A stretch of DNA of 64,000 nucleotides from Desulfobacillus sp041396245 (lineage in GTDB: Bacteria; Pseudomonadota; Gammaproteobacteria; Burkholderiales; Rhodocyclaceae), in NCBI GenBank assembly GCA_041396245.1, contig JAWKYW010000012.1:1-64000 (forward strand), given 5' to 3'. Below the pieces are notes generated by a model that had not been told where the DNA came from, searched no databases, and worked only from the letters and a program-made list of their open reading frames with translations. Shown in pieces: positions 26,677-35,961 of the stretch. Numbering within the stretch: position 1 is the stretch's first letter; each line of letters opens with the position of its first letter. The translations under genes were made by a program, and so were the position numbers.

Positions 26677-27609
26677 CTAGACCGTGTCCAGTCCGCCGAA
26701 TCTTTCGTAGAAATAGGGGGCCGCCTCTGGCAGGCGGCCGCTGGCGGTTTCCAGAACGGACATCAGATAGTTTTCGGCGTCCTTCTGTGTCAGGGCATAA
26801 AGCTGATGGCAGAGTTGGCGGGCGGCATTCCCGGGCCAGTCGTGGGGCAGCAACTGATCCGGCAGCTGGGGGTCGCGTAGCAGGGTACGGCGGAATTCAT
26901 GCATGAGCAGGGTCCGCACGACGAAGCATTGCTCCGGATCCAGTTCGCGAGTACTCCTGAAAGCCTTGAGGACGGGGCGAAAGCGGTCCAGGAAGCGCGT
27001 GTAGTTCTGCGAAATCGATTCCAGGTTCCAGCACTCGCGTACCAGCTCCCGTGCTGGCTTGCCCGCCAGAGCGCCCAAACTCTTTGCGCGAAGCACCACC
27101 ACGCAGTCCTGCACCCCGTTGCTCTGTAGAATGTCCAGCAGGGGTTCCAGATCGGCAGAGGGGTGCGCCAAAACGCCAGGTGCGATCAGGCCGAAGCCTT
27201 CCCACTGAAGTTCCTTGCGGACATCCTCACGCTGCGCCGGCGTAAGTTCGCTGCCGGCGGTCATCACGATTTGCCAGTCGCCTTCCCATTGGACCTTGGG
27301 TTGGAAATAGATGCGGCGATAGGCGTGTTCGAAACGCCGCCTTCCGGTGGCGGTCAAGCCGTAATAGCTGCAACGGCCGATGTGTTCGGACGACAGCCAG
27401 TTGTCCTTCGACAAACGAAACACGCTGGTTCTTACCAGCCGGTCATTGATGCCGAGAGGCTTGACGAGGTTGATGAAACTGCCCAGCCAGACAGACCCCC
27501 CATGCGGGGCGATCGAATCGCCATAAATGGTAATTATCAGAGAGTTGGCGCGGACGGGCCTGTCGCGCAGGAAGTCCCTGATCCACTGGCTGACTACTCG
27601 GCTCTTCAT
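26677..27609 (-). CDS. paaX: PaaX-family transcriptional regulator
   Basis: The 310-residue protein matches PaaX, the phenylacetyl-CoA-responsive repressor of phenylacetate degradation genes. The N-terminal winged-helix domain includes RANSLIITIYGDSIAPHGGSVWLGSFINLVKPLGINDRLVRTSVFRLSKDNWL. The central part has YGLTATGRRRFEHAYRRIY and W-rich strands (WEGDWQIVMTA). The C-terminal part has FLDRFRPVLKAF and LLMHEFRRTLLRDPQLPDQLLP. No phenylacetate catabolic gene lies nearby, so its operon must be elsewhere if it is a true PaaX; another aromatic acyl-CoA effector is possible. Confidence 0.88.
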   Translation of the reverse strand: MKSRVVSQWIRDFLRDRPVRANSLIITIYGDSIAPHGGSVWLGSFINLVKPLGINDRLVRTSVFRLSKDNWLSSEHIGRCSYYGLTATGRRRFEHAYRRIYFQPKVQWEGDWQIVMTAGSELTPAQREDVRKELQWEGFGLIAPGVLAHPSADLEPLLDILQSNGVQDCVVVLRAKSLGALAGKPARELVRECWNLESISQNYTRFLDRFRPVLKAFRSTRELDPEQCFVVRTLLMHEFRRTLLRDPQLPDQLLPHDWPGNAARQLCHQLYALTQKDAENYLMSVLETASGRLPEAAPYFYERFGGLDTV

Positions 27610-27732
27610 GGCGTGTATTCGCTTATGGTTATTGACTGCAGCCTCGCTGCCTTCCCGATATGCCGGATGGCAACCGGCGTGATGATACCAGTCTGGGCTT
27701 TAATGGGTCACAAATGAATCGCGACATCCTTC

Positions 27733-27761
27733 TTGACGCAAGTGTCGTACTCGCATAGAAT
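27733..27761 (+). promoter_or_regulatory. Promoter of initiator tRNA-Met
   Basis: TTGACG (27733-27738) and TAGAAT (27756-27761) are separated by exactly 17 bases, a strong sigma-70-type promoter. The tRNA begins 23 bases after the -10 element. Confidence 0.8.
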
Positions 27762-27783
27762 GCGACCTCTGGTTTCACTCGGA

Positions 27784-27860
27784 CGCGGGGTGGAGCAGTC
27801 TGGCAGCTCGTCGGGCTCATAACCCGAAGGTCATAGGTTCAAATCCTATCCCCGCAACCA
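27784..27860 (+). tRNA. Initiator tRNA-fMet (anticodon CAT)
   Basis: The 77-base gene has the two marks of an initiator: an unpaired first position (CGCGGGG against CCCCGCA) and three consecutive G-C pairs in the anticodon stem (GGG-CTCATAA-CCC). The CCA end is encoded. It lies about 370 bases upstream of the 16S gene, with its own promoter, so it is probably transcribed separately from the rRNA operon. Confidence 0.96.
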
Positions 27861-27967
27861 ACCCTGCCTTTCCCATATGCATCTTTCTTCGGCTTTTGCC
27901 GGGGGCTTTTGTTGGTCGGGCCCGGAATCATGCATGCCGGACTTGCGGCTTTTGTGGCGTGAAGGGG

Positions 27968-27996
27968 TTTACTTAAGTTCAGTAAAGCCTTAGAAT
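27968..27996 (+). promoter_or_regulatory. Promoter of the rRNA operon
   Basis: TTTACT (27968-27973) and TAGAAT (27991-27996) are spaced 17 bases apart, followed by a GC-containing discriminator (TCCGC) as expected for growth-rate-regulated rRNA promoters. It lies about 235 bases upstream of 16S. I see no second equally good promoter in the leader. Confidence 0.75.
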
Positions 27997-28041
27997 TCCG
28001 CTTCTCTGCGAATGCGGAGCCGGTCGATTCTTTCGACCGGA

Positions 28042-28056
28042 TTGTTCTTTAAAAAT
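28042..28056 (+). promoter_or_regulatory. rRNA antitermination boxA in the leader
   Basis: TTGTTCTTTAAAAAT matches the boxA element that recruits the NusB/NusE antitermination complex. It follows a boxB-like hairpin at 28020-28040. A second copy of the motif (GTTCTTTAAAAATTT) is in the 16S-23S spacer at about 30109-30123. Confidence 0.8.
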
Positions 28057-28229
28057 CAAAACAGCCGATAGGTGTGGGCACTTGTTTGGGTTGGGCGCCT
28101 GGGATTTATTCTGGGTGGATCTGATTAAATTGAGTGCTCATACTGGAGTTATATGGAAGAACCAGCTTGTGGATAACGAGTTGGGGATCTGTGATTCTTT
28201 ATGAGTAGTGGTATTGAGAAGCAGAGATT

Positions 28230-29770
<1,541 letters not shown>

Positions 29771-29836
29771 GAGATCATCTGACTGATCAAGTGCTCACAA
29801 CCTATCGGTTGTTTTAGCAGTCCTCGAGGGTAGCGG

Positions 29837-29913
<77 letters not shown>

Positions 29914-29945
29914 GCGATTTGCGGTGGTGGAGAGGTGTCGTGATC

Positions 29946-30021
29946 GGGGGTGTAGCTCAGTTGGGAGAGCGCCTGCTTTGCAAGCAGGAGGTCATCGGTT
30001 CGATCCCGTTCACCTCCACCA
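29946..30021 (+). tRNA. tRNA-Ala (anticodon TGC)
   Basis: The 76-base gene follows tRNA-Ile by 32 bases in the rRNA spacer. The anticodon stem CCTGC/GCAGG closes the loop TTTGCAA, the acceptor arm GGGGGTG pairs with CACCTCC with one G-T wobble, and CCA is encoded. Confidence 0.97.
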
Positions 30022-30027
30022 GTTCTG

Positions 30028-30095
30028 GTGAGCTGTGGGCAGTGGGCAGTGGGCGGTTTTTACCGTTTCCTGTTTACTGCTCACCGCTTACGGTG
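30028..30095. repeat. Palindromic repeat in the 16S-23S spacer
   Basis: The left arm has three GTGGGC/AGTGGGC units and the right arm has ACTGCTCACCGCTTAC, so the arms can pair with some G-T wobbles. It is a diverged relative of the repeat at 2840-2911 near fliN. It lies between tRNA-Ala and the spacer boxA, so it is part of every pre-rRNA transcript. Confidence 0.6.
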
Positions 30096-30108
30096 AAGAG
30101 GCTGTTGA

Positions 30109-30123
30109 GTTCTTTAAAAATTT
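30109..30123 (+). promoter_or_regulatory. Spacer boxA before 23S rRNA
   Basis: GTTCTTTAAAAATTT repeats the leader boxA and lies about 155 bases before 23S. A second boxA in the spacer is normal and keeps the antitermination complex on polymerase through the 23S gene. Confidence 0.75.
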
Positions 30124-30411
30124 GGAAGAAGTAAAGTGTGTCGATTCGCAAGGATCGATGCATGGGTTGTGATTGTATCTACTCTCATTCTGCGGCTGAC
30201 CAGCCTGCGGGATGGGGGCACAAGCGCGAGAGTTGCCTATGTTTGGGTTCTGCCGCCGAGGCAGAGCTCAAGGTTATAGGGTCAAGCGAATAAGTGCATG
30301 TGGTGGATGCCTTGGCGATCACAGGCGATGAAGGACGTTGCAGCGTGCGAAAAGCCACGGGGAGCTCGCAAACAAGCTTTGATCCGTGGATGTCCGAATG
30401 GGGAAACCCGG

Positions 30412-30508
30412 CCCTGCATAGAACGCTTTCGATGTGCGAAGCACATCAAAACCTGCTCGAGAGCAAACAAGCTTGCGGGCGCAAGAGCGGAGAGCGTTGT
30501 ATGCAGGG
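30412..30508 (+). other. Extended helix 9 region in 23S rRNA
   Basis: E. coli has about 22 bases here; this gene has 97. The ends CCCTGCATAGAACGCT (30412-30427) and AGCGTTGTATGCAGGG (30493-30508) pair over 16 positions with one mismatch. The interior contains the hairpin GATGTGC-GAA-GCACATC and smaller ones (TGCTCGAGAGCA, CTTGCGGGCGCAAG). Confidence 0.8.
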
Positions 30509-30903
30509 TCACTCCTGGCTGAATACATAGGTCAGGTAGAGCGAACCCGGTGAACTGAAACATCTAAGTAGCCGGAGGAACAGAAATCAACCGAGATTCC
30601 GAAAGTAGTGGCGAGCGAAATCGGATGAGCCAGCACAATTTAGCCATTACGCTAGCAAAGCGGTCTGGAAAGGCCGGCCATAGTGGGTGATAGCCCCGTA
30701 TGCGAAAGCCTGATGGTGGAACTGGGTGTGCGACAAGTAGGGCGGGACACGTGAAATCCTGTCTGAAGATGGGGGGACCATCCTCCAAGGCTAAATACTC
30801 GTGATCGACCGATAGTGAACCAGTACCGTGAGGGAAAGGCGAAAAGAACCCCGGGAGGGGAGTGAAATAGATCCTGAAACCGCATGCATACAAACAGTGG
30901 GAG

Positions 30904-31114
30904 CCCCTGCTTCAAGCACCTTCTTTCGAGGAGCATCGCGCAGCGATGCGACTCAAAAGAAATAAGAAGGAGTGAAACCTTCGAGATTCTTTCGAGGAGC
31001 ATCGCGCAGCGATGCGACTCAAAAGATGTAAAGGGTGAGTGAAGAAGGTGACTGCAACGCGTCAGCGTTGTGGGCAGCCCTGCGAAAACACCCGGAGGGT
31101 GTTTGAAGCAGGGG
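30904..31114 (+). other. Intervening-type insertion at 23S helix 25
   Basis: The E. coli helix 25 tip is about 14 bases; here it is 211. The closing stem CCCCTGCTTCAA (30904-30915) pairs perfectly with TTGAAGCAGGGG (31103-31114). A second inner stem CACCTTCTT/AAGAAGGTG follows. Inside are two copies of a 40-base repeat and further hairpins. The flanks (GCAGTGGGAG before, TGACTGCGTACCTTTTGTA after) are the conserved 23S sequence. Helix 25 is a known site of intervening sequences that RNase III removes. Confidence 0.88.
30921..31026 (+). repeat. Exact 40-base direct repeat within the helix 25 insertion
   Basis: Bases 30921-30960 and 30987-31026 are identical over 40 positions, with 26 bases between the copies. 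Each copy contains the small hairpin GCATCGC-GCA-GCGATGC. The arrangement looks like a duplication of a 66-base unit whose intervening part is not itself repeated in full. Confidence 0.95.
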
Positions 31115-31607
31115 TGACTGCGTACCTTTTGTATAATGGGTCAGCGACTTACATTCAGTGGCGAGCTTAACCGGATAGGGGAGGCGTAGCGAAAGCGAGT
31201 CCGAACAGGGCGATTTAGTCGCTGGGTGTAGACCCGAAACCAGATGATCTACCCATGGCCAGGCTGAAGGTTGGGTAACACCAGCTGGAGGGCCGAACCC
31301 ACTACCGTTGAAAAGGTAGGGGATGAGCTGTGGGTAGGGGTGAAAGGCCAAACAAATCTGGAGATAGCTGGTTCTCTCCGAAAGCTATTTAGGTAGCGCG
31401 TCGTGTATCACTTCCGGGGGTAGAGCACTGTAATGGTTGTGGGGGTCATTGCGACTTACCGCGCCATAGCAAACTCCGAATACCGGAAAGTGCGAGCACG
31501 GCAGACAGACAGTGGGTGCTAACGTCCATTGTCGAGAGGGAAACAACCCAGACCGCCGATTAAGGTCCCGAAGACACAGTTAAGTGGGGAACGAGGTGGG
31601 AAGGCTT

Positions 31608-31671
<64 letters not shown>

Positions 31672-31730
31672 GAGTCGTCCTGCGCGGAAAATGTAACGGG
31701 GCTCAAACTGTGCACCGAAATCGCGGATCA

Positions 31731-31882
31731 GCATGTTCCTTTTACTTCACTGAGAATGGCTCGCTTGGACGGGGCTAACTTGCCTTTGGCAAGTTAAGCG
31801 CGCCAGCGCGGCCGAGACCAAAGCCCCCACGCAAAGTCGAGGCGGGTGATGAGAGATGTGCAGTGAAGTAAAAGGAGCATGC
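31731..31882 (+). other. Intervening-type insertion at 23S helix 45
   Basis: The E. coli helix 45 tip of about 21 bases is replaced by 152 bases. The closing arms, 31731-31752 and 31861-31882, pair over 22 positions with a single G-U. The long stem is a strong RNase III candidate substrate. The interior includes the hairpin AACTTGCC-TTT-GGCAAGTT. The flanking conserved 23S sequence (ACTGTGCACCGAAATCGCGG before, GGTAGGAGAGCGTTC after) places it at helix 45. Confidence 0.88.
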
Positions 31883-32518
31883 TGATGGTAGGAGAGCGTT
31901 CCGTAGGCCGTTGAAGGTGGGGTGTGAACCCTGCTGGAGGTATCGGAAGTGCGAATGCTGACATGAGTAGCGATAAAGCGGGTGAAAGGCCCGCTCGCCG
32001 AAAGCCCAAGGTTTCCTGCGCAACGTTCATCGGCGCAGGGTGAGTCGGCCCCTAAGGCGAGGCCGAAAGGCGTAGTCGATGGGAAACAGGTTAATAGTCC
32101 TGTACCTTTATGCAATGCGATGGGGGGACGGAGAAGGTTAGGTGGGCCGGGTGTTGGACGTCCTGGTTCAAGCGTGTAGGCGTGCCCGATAGGCAAATCC
32201 GTTGGGCTTAGCCGAGGCGTGATGACGCAAGACTCTTTTGAGTCCCAAGCCACTGAGACCCCGCTTCCAGGAAAAGCCTCTAAGCTTCAGTTGCATGAAG
32301 ACCGTACCGCAAACCGACACAGGTGGGCAGGATGAAGATTCTAAGGCGCTTGAGAGAACTCAGGAGAAGGAACTCGGCAAATTAGCACCGTAACTTCGGG
32401 AGAAGGTGCGCCCCGGTAGTGTGTAGCGGCTTGCCCGTGAAGCGCGATGGGGTTGCAGTGAATTGGTGGCTGCGACTGTTTAATAAAAACACAGCACTCT
32501 GCAAAGGCGAAAGCCGAC

Positions 32519-32553
<35 letters not shown>

Positions 32554-32577
32554 TAAGTGATGGGGTGCAAGCTCTTG

Positions 32578-32671
<94 letters not shown>

Positions 32672-32930
32672 CGATGGCCACACTGTCTCCTCCTGAGACT
32701 CAGCGAAGTTGAAGTGTTTGTGAAGATGCAATCTACCCGCTGCTAGACGGAAAGACCCCATGCACCTTTACTGTAGCTTTGCATTGGACTTTGATGAGAC
32801 TTGTGTAGGATAGGTGGGAGGCTTTGAAGGCGGGATGCTAGTTCCGCTGGAGCCGTCCTTGAAATACCACCCTGGTGTCATTGAGGTTCTAACCTGGATC
32901 CATTATCTGGATCGGGGACCGTGCATGGCA

Positions 32931-32962
<32 letters not shown>

Positions 32963-33080
32963 GGTAACGGAGGAGTTCGAAGGTTCGCTAGGTACGGTCG
33001 GACATCGTACTGATAGTGCATTGGCAAAAGCGAGCTTGACTGCGAGACGGACATGTCGAGCAGGTGCGAAAGCAGGACAA

Positions 33081-33135
<55 letters not shown>

Positions 33136-33182
33136 TGGGGATAACAGGCTGATGACTCCCAAGAGTTCATATCGACGGAGTC

Positions 33183-33222
<40 letters not shown>

Positions 33223-33227
33223 TAGCC

Positions 33228-33260
<33 letters not shown>

Positions 33261-33702
33261 TGGTACGTGAGCTGGGTTTAAAACGTCGTGAGACAGTTTG
33301 GTCCCTATCTGCAGTGGGCGTTGGAGATTTGACGGGGGCTGCTCCTAGTACGAGAGGACCGGAGTGGACGCACCTCTGGTGTACCGGTTGTGACGCCAGT
33401 CGCATCGCCGGGTAGCTATGTGCGGAAGAGATAACCGCTGAAAGCATCTAAGCGGGAAACTTGCCTGAAGATGAGATCTCCCGGAGGCTTGACCTCCCTG
33501 AAGGGTCGTGGAAGACCACCACGTTGATAGGCCGGGTGTGGAAGCGCAGTAATGCGTTAAGCTAACCGGTACTAATTGCCCGTGCGGCTTGATCCTATAA
33601 CCTTGAGCAATACCAGGGCACGCGCGTGCCCAATGCAAACACAACCCCATACTTCTTCCAAACAGGTCCTGGCGCCCATCCGGCAACAGGACAAACCGTC
33701 AA

Positions 33703-33818
33703 GTCTGACGACCATAGCGAGTCGGAACCACCCCTTCCCATCCCGAACAGGACCGTGAAACAACTCCGCGCCAATGATAGTGCGGATTACCCGTGCGAAA
33801 GTAGGTCATCGTCAGACT
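33703..33818 (+). rRNA. rrf: 5S ribosomal RNA
   Basis: The gene is about 116 bases. The ends GTCTGACGACC and GGTCATCGTCAGAC pair as helix I. The conserved core ACCCCTTCCCATCCCGAACAGG and GAAAGTAGGTCATCG follow the betaproteobacterial 5S pattern. It lies about 106 bases after 23S and is followed by the operon terminator. Confidence 0.95.
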
Positions 33819-33822
33819 ACCC

Positions 33823-33860
33823 AAAAAACTCCCTCCCGGCCGCGCCGTGGAGGGAGTTTT
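33823..33860 (+). terminator. Intrinsic terminator of the rRNA operon
   Basis: AAAACTCCCTC and GAGGGAGTTTT form an 11-base-pair stem around a GC-rich loop and end in a T-run, five bases after the 5S gene. It is the expected rho-independent terminator. Confidence 0.9.
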
Positions 33861-33976
33861 GCTTTGGTGGCCTGCAGTTGTGTTTACTGAAGGGTGATCT
33901 TGTCCCTTCGAGATCCAAGCTCTCTTTCGACAGGAACGCGTCAGGTATCATCCCGGCACGTGCCTGGATAAACCTC

Positions 33977-34672
33977 ATGGACTGGTTGGCAACAACTCGC
34001 GAAGCATTCGCTCTCCTCTTCGCAGGGGACGCCGAACTCTGGCAAATCATTTTCATTTCGCTCAGGGTTTCTCTCCTGGCAATGCTGATCGCGGCTCCGC
34101 CCGCCATCGGCCTTGGCTATTTCCTGGCCACCGCCTCGTTTCGGGGCCGCCGACTGCTCATCGTGCTTACGCAAGGCCTGCTGGCCTCGCCGACCGTGGT
34201 GGTTGGCCTGATCCTTTATCTTTTGCTATCCCGGCAGGGAGTTTTCGGCTCGCTCAGGTTGTTGTTTACCCAGGAGGCCATGATTATCGGACAGGTATTG
34301 ATTGCCTTGCCGGTGCTCGTGGCCTTCACGATTTCGGCCGTGCAGGGCGCAGACCCGCGTGCCCGTGAAACGGCGGTCAGCCTGGGGGCTTCGCGATTGC
34401 GTTCGGCCTGGACCACATTGCTGGAAGTCCGCTTCGGGGTCATGGCGGCCGTTTTCAACGCCTTCGGTCGAATCATCTCCGAAATCGGTTGTTCCCTCAT
34501 GGTCGGCGGAAACATCGCCGGCGTGACGCGCAACATTCCGACGGCGATCGCCCTCGAGACGAGCAAGGGTGAGTTCGCGCAGGGCATCGCACTCGGATTC
34601 GTACTGCTGGTGGTTGCCCTCGGCGTCAATTTCGCCCTGGCTTTCGCGCAGGGCGAGGGAGGGGGGAAGTGA
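33977..34672 (+). CDS. tupB: Tungstate-type ABC transporter permease (TupB family)
   Basis: The 231-residue inner-membrane protein has about five hydrophobic segments (IIFISLRVSLLAMLIAAPPAIGLGYFLA, LLIVLTQGLLASPTVVVGLILYLLL and others). The permease-ATPase coupling loop reads ETAVSLGASRLRSAWTTLLEVRFG. The sequence resembles TupB/molybdate-type permeases (ASPTVVVGLILYLLLSRQG; SEIGCSLMVGGNIAGVTRNIPTAIALETSKGEFAQGIALG). The start at 33977 (MDWLATTREAF) is chosen because the frame upstream runs into the 5S gene. It overlaps the ATPase gene by four bases. No binding protein gene (tupA) lies beside it. Confidence 0.88.
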   Translation: MDWLATTREAFALLFAGDAELWQIIFISLRVSLLAMLIAAPPAIGLGYFLATASFRGRRLLIVLTQGLLASPTVVVGLILYLLLSRQGVFGSLRLLFTQEAMIIGQVLIALPVLVAFTISAVQGADPRARETAVSLGASRLRSAWTTLLEVRFGVMAAVFNAFGRIISEIGCSLMVGGNIAGVTRNIPTAIALETSKGEFAQGIALGFVLLVVALGVNFALAFAQGEGGGK

Positions 34673-35346
34673 GCATTCCATTGCTTGCAGTCGAAGGCAT
34701 TCGCAAGTCGTTCGGCGCGCGTCGCCTACTCGACATAGCCAGAATCGACCTGGCCGCCGGAGAGAGCTACGTCCTCACCGGCGAGAATGGTTCGGGCAAA
34801 ACGACGCTCCTGCGCGTTCTGGCCGGGCTGGAAAGCGCGGAGATCGAGGCCTGCCGCTACGCGGGCAAGCCTGTCGACCTCCATGACTATCCAAAGTGGC
34901 TGCGGCATGACGTCATCTATGTCCACCAGCATCCGTATCTGTTTCGGGGCAGCATTGCCGACAACATTTCGTATGGCCTGAGGGCGCGCGGCATGACCGC
35001 ATCCGCCTGCGAGCCGTTGGTGCGGGAGGCCATTGCGTGGGCGGGTGTGGGCGACCTGCTCGACGTGCCGTCCCACAGCCTGTCCGGCGGGGAGAAGCAG
35101 CGCGTGGCCCTGGCGCGTGCCCGCGTGCTTCACCCGAGGCTTTTCCTTCTGGATGAACCGACCGCCAATCTGGATGCCGAAGCGCGGCATCAGACCATGA
35201 AGCTTATCAGGGACTTGTGCGATGCGAACAGCACGGTGGTGCTGGCCTGCCATGACCGCGAAATCATCGAGCTTCCGCACATGAATCGCCTGCACATGGA
35301 AAGCGGGAAAATCGATGCGCAGGACGGCCATGCTGCCGTCGGGTGA
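34669..35346 (+). CDS. tupC: Tungstate-type ABC transporter ATP-binding protein (TupC family)
   Basis: The 225-residue ATPase has Walker A GENGSGKTTLLR, Q-loop region DVIYVHQHPYLFRGSI, signature LSGGEKQRVALARARVL, Walker B LFLLDEPTANLDAEA and the switch His in VLACHDREI. It starts with GTG inside the tupB stop (GTGA overlap), so the two are translated together. It lacks the C-terminal regulatory domain of many import ATPases. The substrate, tungstate or a related oxyanion, is inferred from the permease. Confidence 0.88.
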   Translation: MSIPLLAVEGIRKSFGARRLLDIARIDLAAGESYVLTGENGSGKTTLLRVLAGLESAEIEACRYAGKPVDLHDYPKWLRHDVIYVHQHPYLFRGSIADNISYGLRARGMTASACEPLVREAIAWAGVGDLLDVPSHSLSGGEKQRVALARARVLHPRLFLLDEPTANLDAEARHQTMKLIRDLCDANSTVVLACHDREIIELPHMNRLHMESGKIDAQDGHAAVG

Positions 35347-35950
35347 CGTGAAGAGGCTATTGGCCCTGGGCCTGATGCTGCTCTGCGGTTCGTCGCGGGC
35401 GGATGTTTTTGTTCGTGATGACATTATTGCCGACCCGGCTCCCGAACGGTTTTCCGTCTGTCACGATAATGGTTGCGTCAGCCTGACTCACATGCGCTTG
35501 CAGCCGGAACAATGGCAAAAACTGCGGGACTTGTTCCATCCCCTGGCACGGAATGCGGAGGAAGAACGCGAGAGAATTCGCCAGGCGATTGCCCTGATGG
35601 AAGTTTATACGGGCCCCATCATCGGAACCTGGCGTGACAAGGGGGGCACGTTCAATGTCGGTGAAGGGCAGATGGATTGCATTGACGAATCCATCAATAC
35701 CAGCCTGTACCTGACGATGTTCAGGAAATACGGGCTGATGCGCTGGCATGTCGTGGAGGACCGCTCCACGCGCGGCTGGTTTATCGGGGGCTGGCCGCAT
35801 ACGTCTGCCGTGATCCGTGAAACGGCATCCTCGCGCGACAGCGCGGGCGGCAGGCAGTGGGCTGTCGACTCCTGGTTTCTCGATAATGGCGAGCCGCCTT
35901 CCATTCTGCCGCTGGAAACCTGGAAATCCGGGTGGGAGCCAATCCGGTAA
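35315..35950 (+). CDS. Exported protein with transglutaminase-like Cys-His-Asp pattern
   Basis: The protein has a signal peptide (KRLLALGLMLLCGSSRA, cleavage before DVF) and a mature part of about 180 residues. I do not recognise a named family. Conserved-looking blocks are GGTFNVGEGQMDCIDESINTSLYL (Cys122), WFIGGWPHTSAVI (His162) and WAVDSWFLDNG (Asp185). The order Cys-His-Asp with this spacing resembles transglutaminase-like cysteine proteinases. The start is uncertain: ATG at 35315 or 35330, or GTG at 35348, which leaves MKRLLALGLM right after the tupC stop. It overlaps or abuts tupC and ends 11 bases before accA. Confidence 0.8.
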   Translation: MRRTAMLPSGDVKRLLALGLMLLCGSSRADVFVRDDIIADPAPERFSVCHDNGCVSLTHMRLQPEQWQKLRDLFHPLARNAEEERERIRQAIALMEVYTGPIIGTWRDKGGTFNVGEGQMDCIDESINTSLYLTMFRKYGLMRWHVVEDRSTRGWFIGGWPHTSAVIRETASSRDSAGGRQWAVDSWFLDNGEPPSILPLETWKSGWEPIR

Positions 35951-35961
35951 AATACGCCGCC

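Larger units (their letters stand above)
27861..28229 (+). other. Spacer and leader of the rRNA operon
   Basis: This stretch holds no gene. It contains the rRNA promoter (27968-27996), a boxB-like hairpin CCGGTCGA-TTCTT-TCGACCGG (28020-28040), boxA (28042-28056), and about 170 bases of AT-richer leader that should base-pair with the 16S downstream flank to form the RNase III processing stalk. Confidence 0.7.

Noticed and set aside
30921..31026. Two identical 40-base repeats that might suggest a CRISPR remnant
   Set aside because: There are only two copies, they contain self-complementary rRNA-like hairpins, and they lie inside a stem-closed 23S insertion without cas genes.
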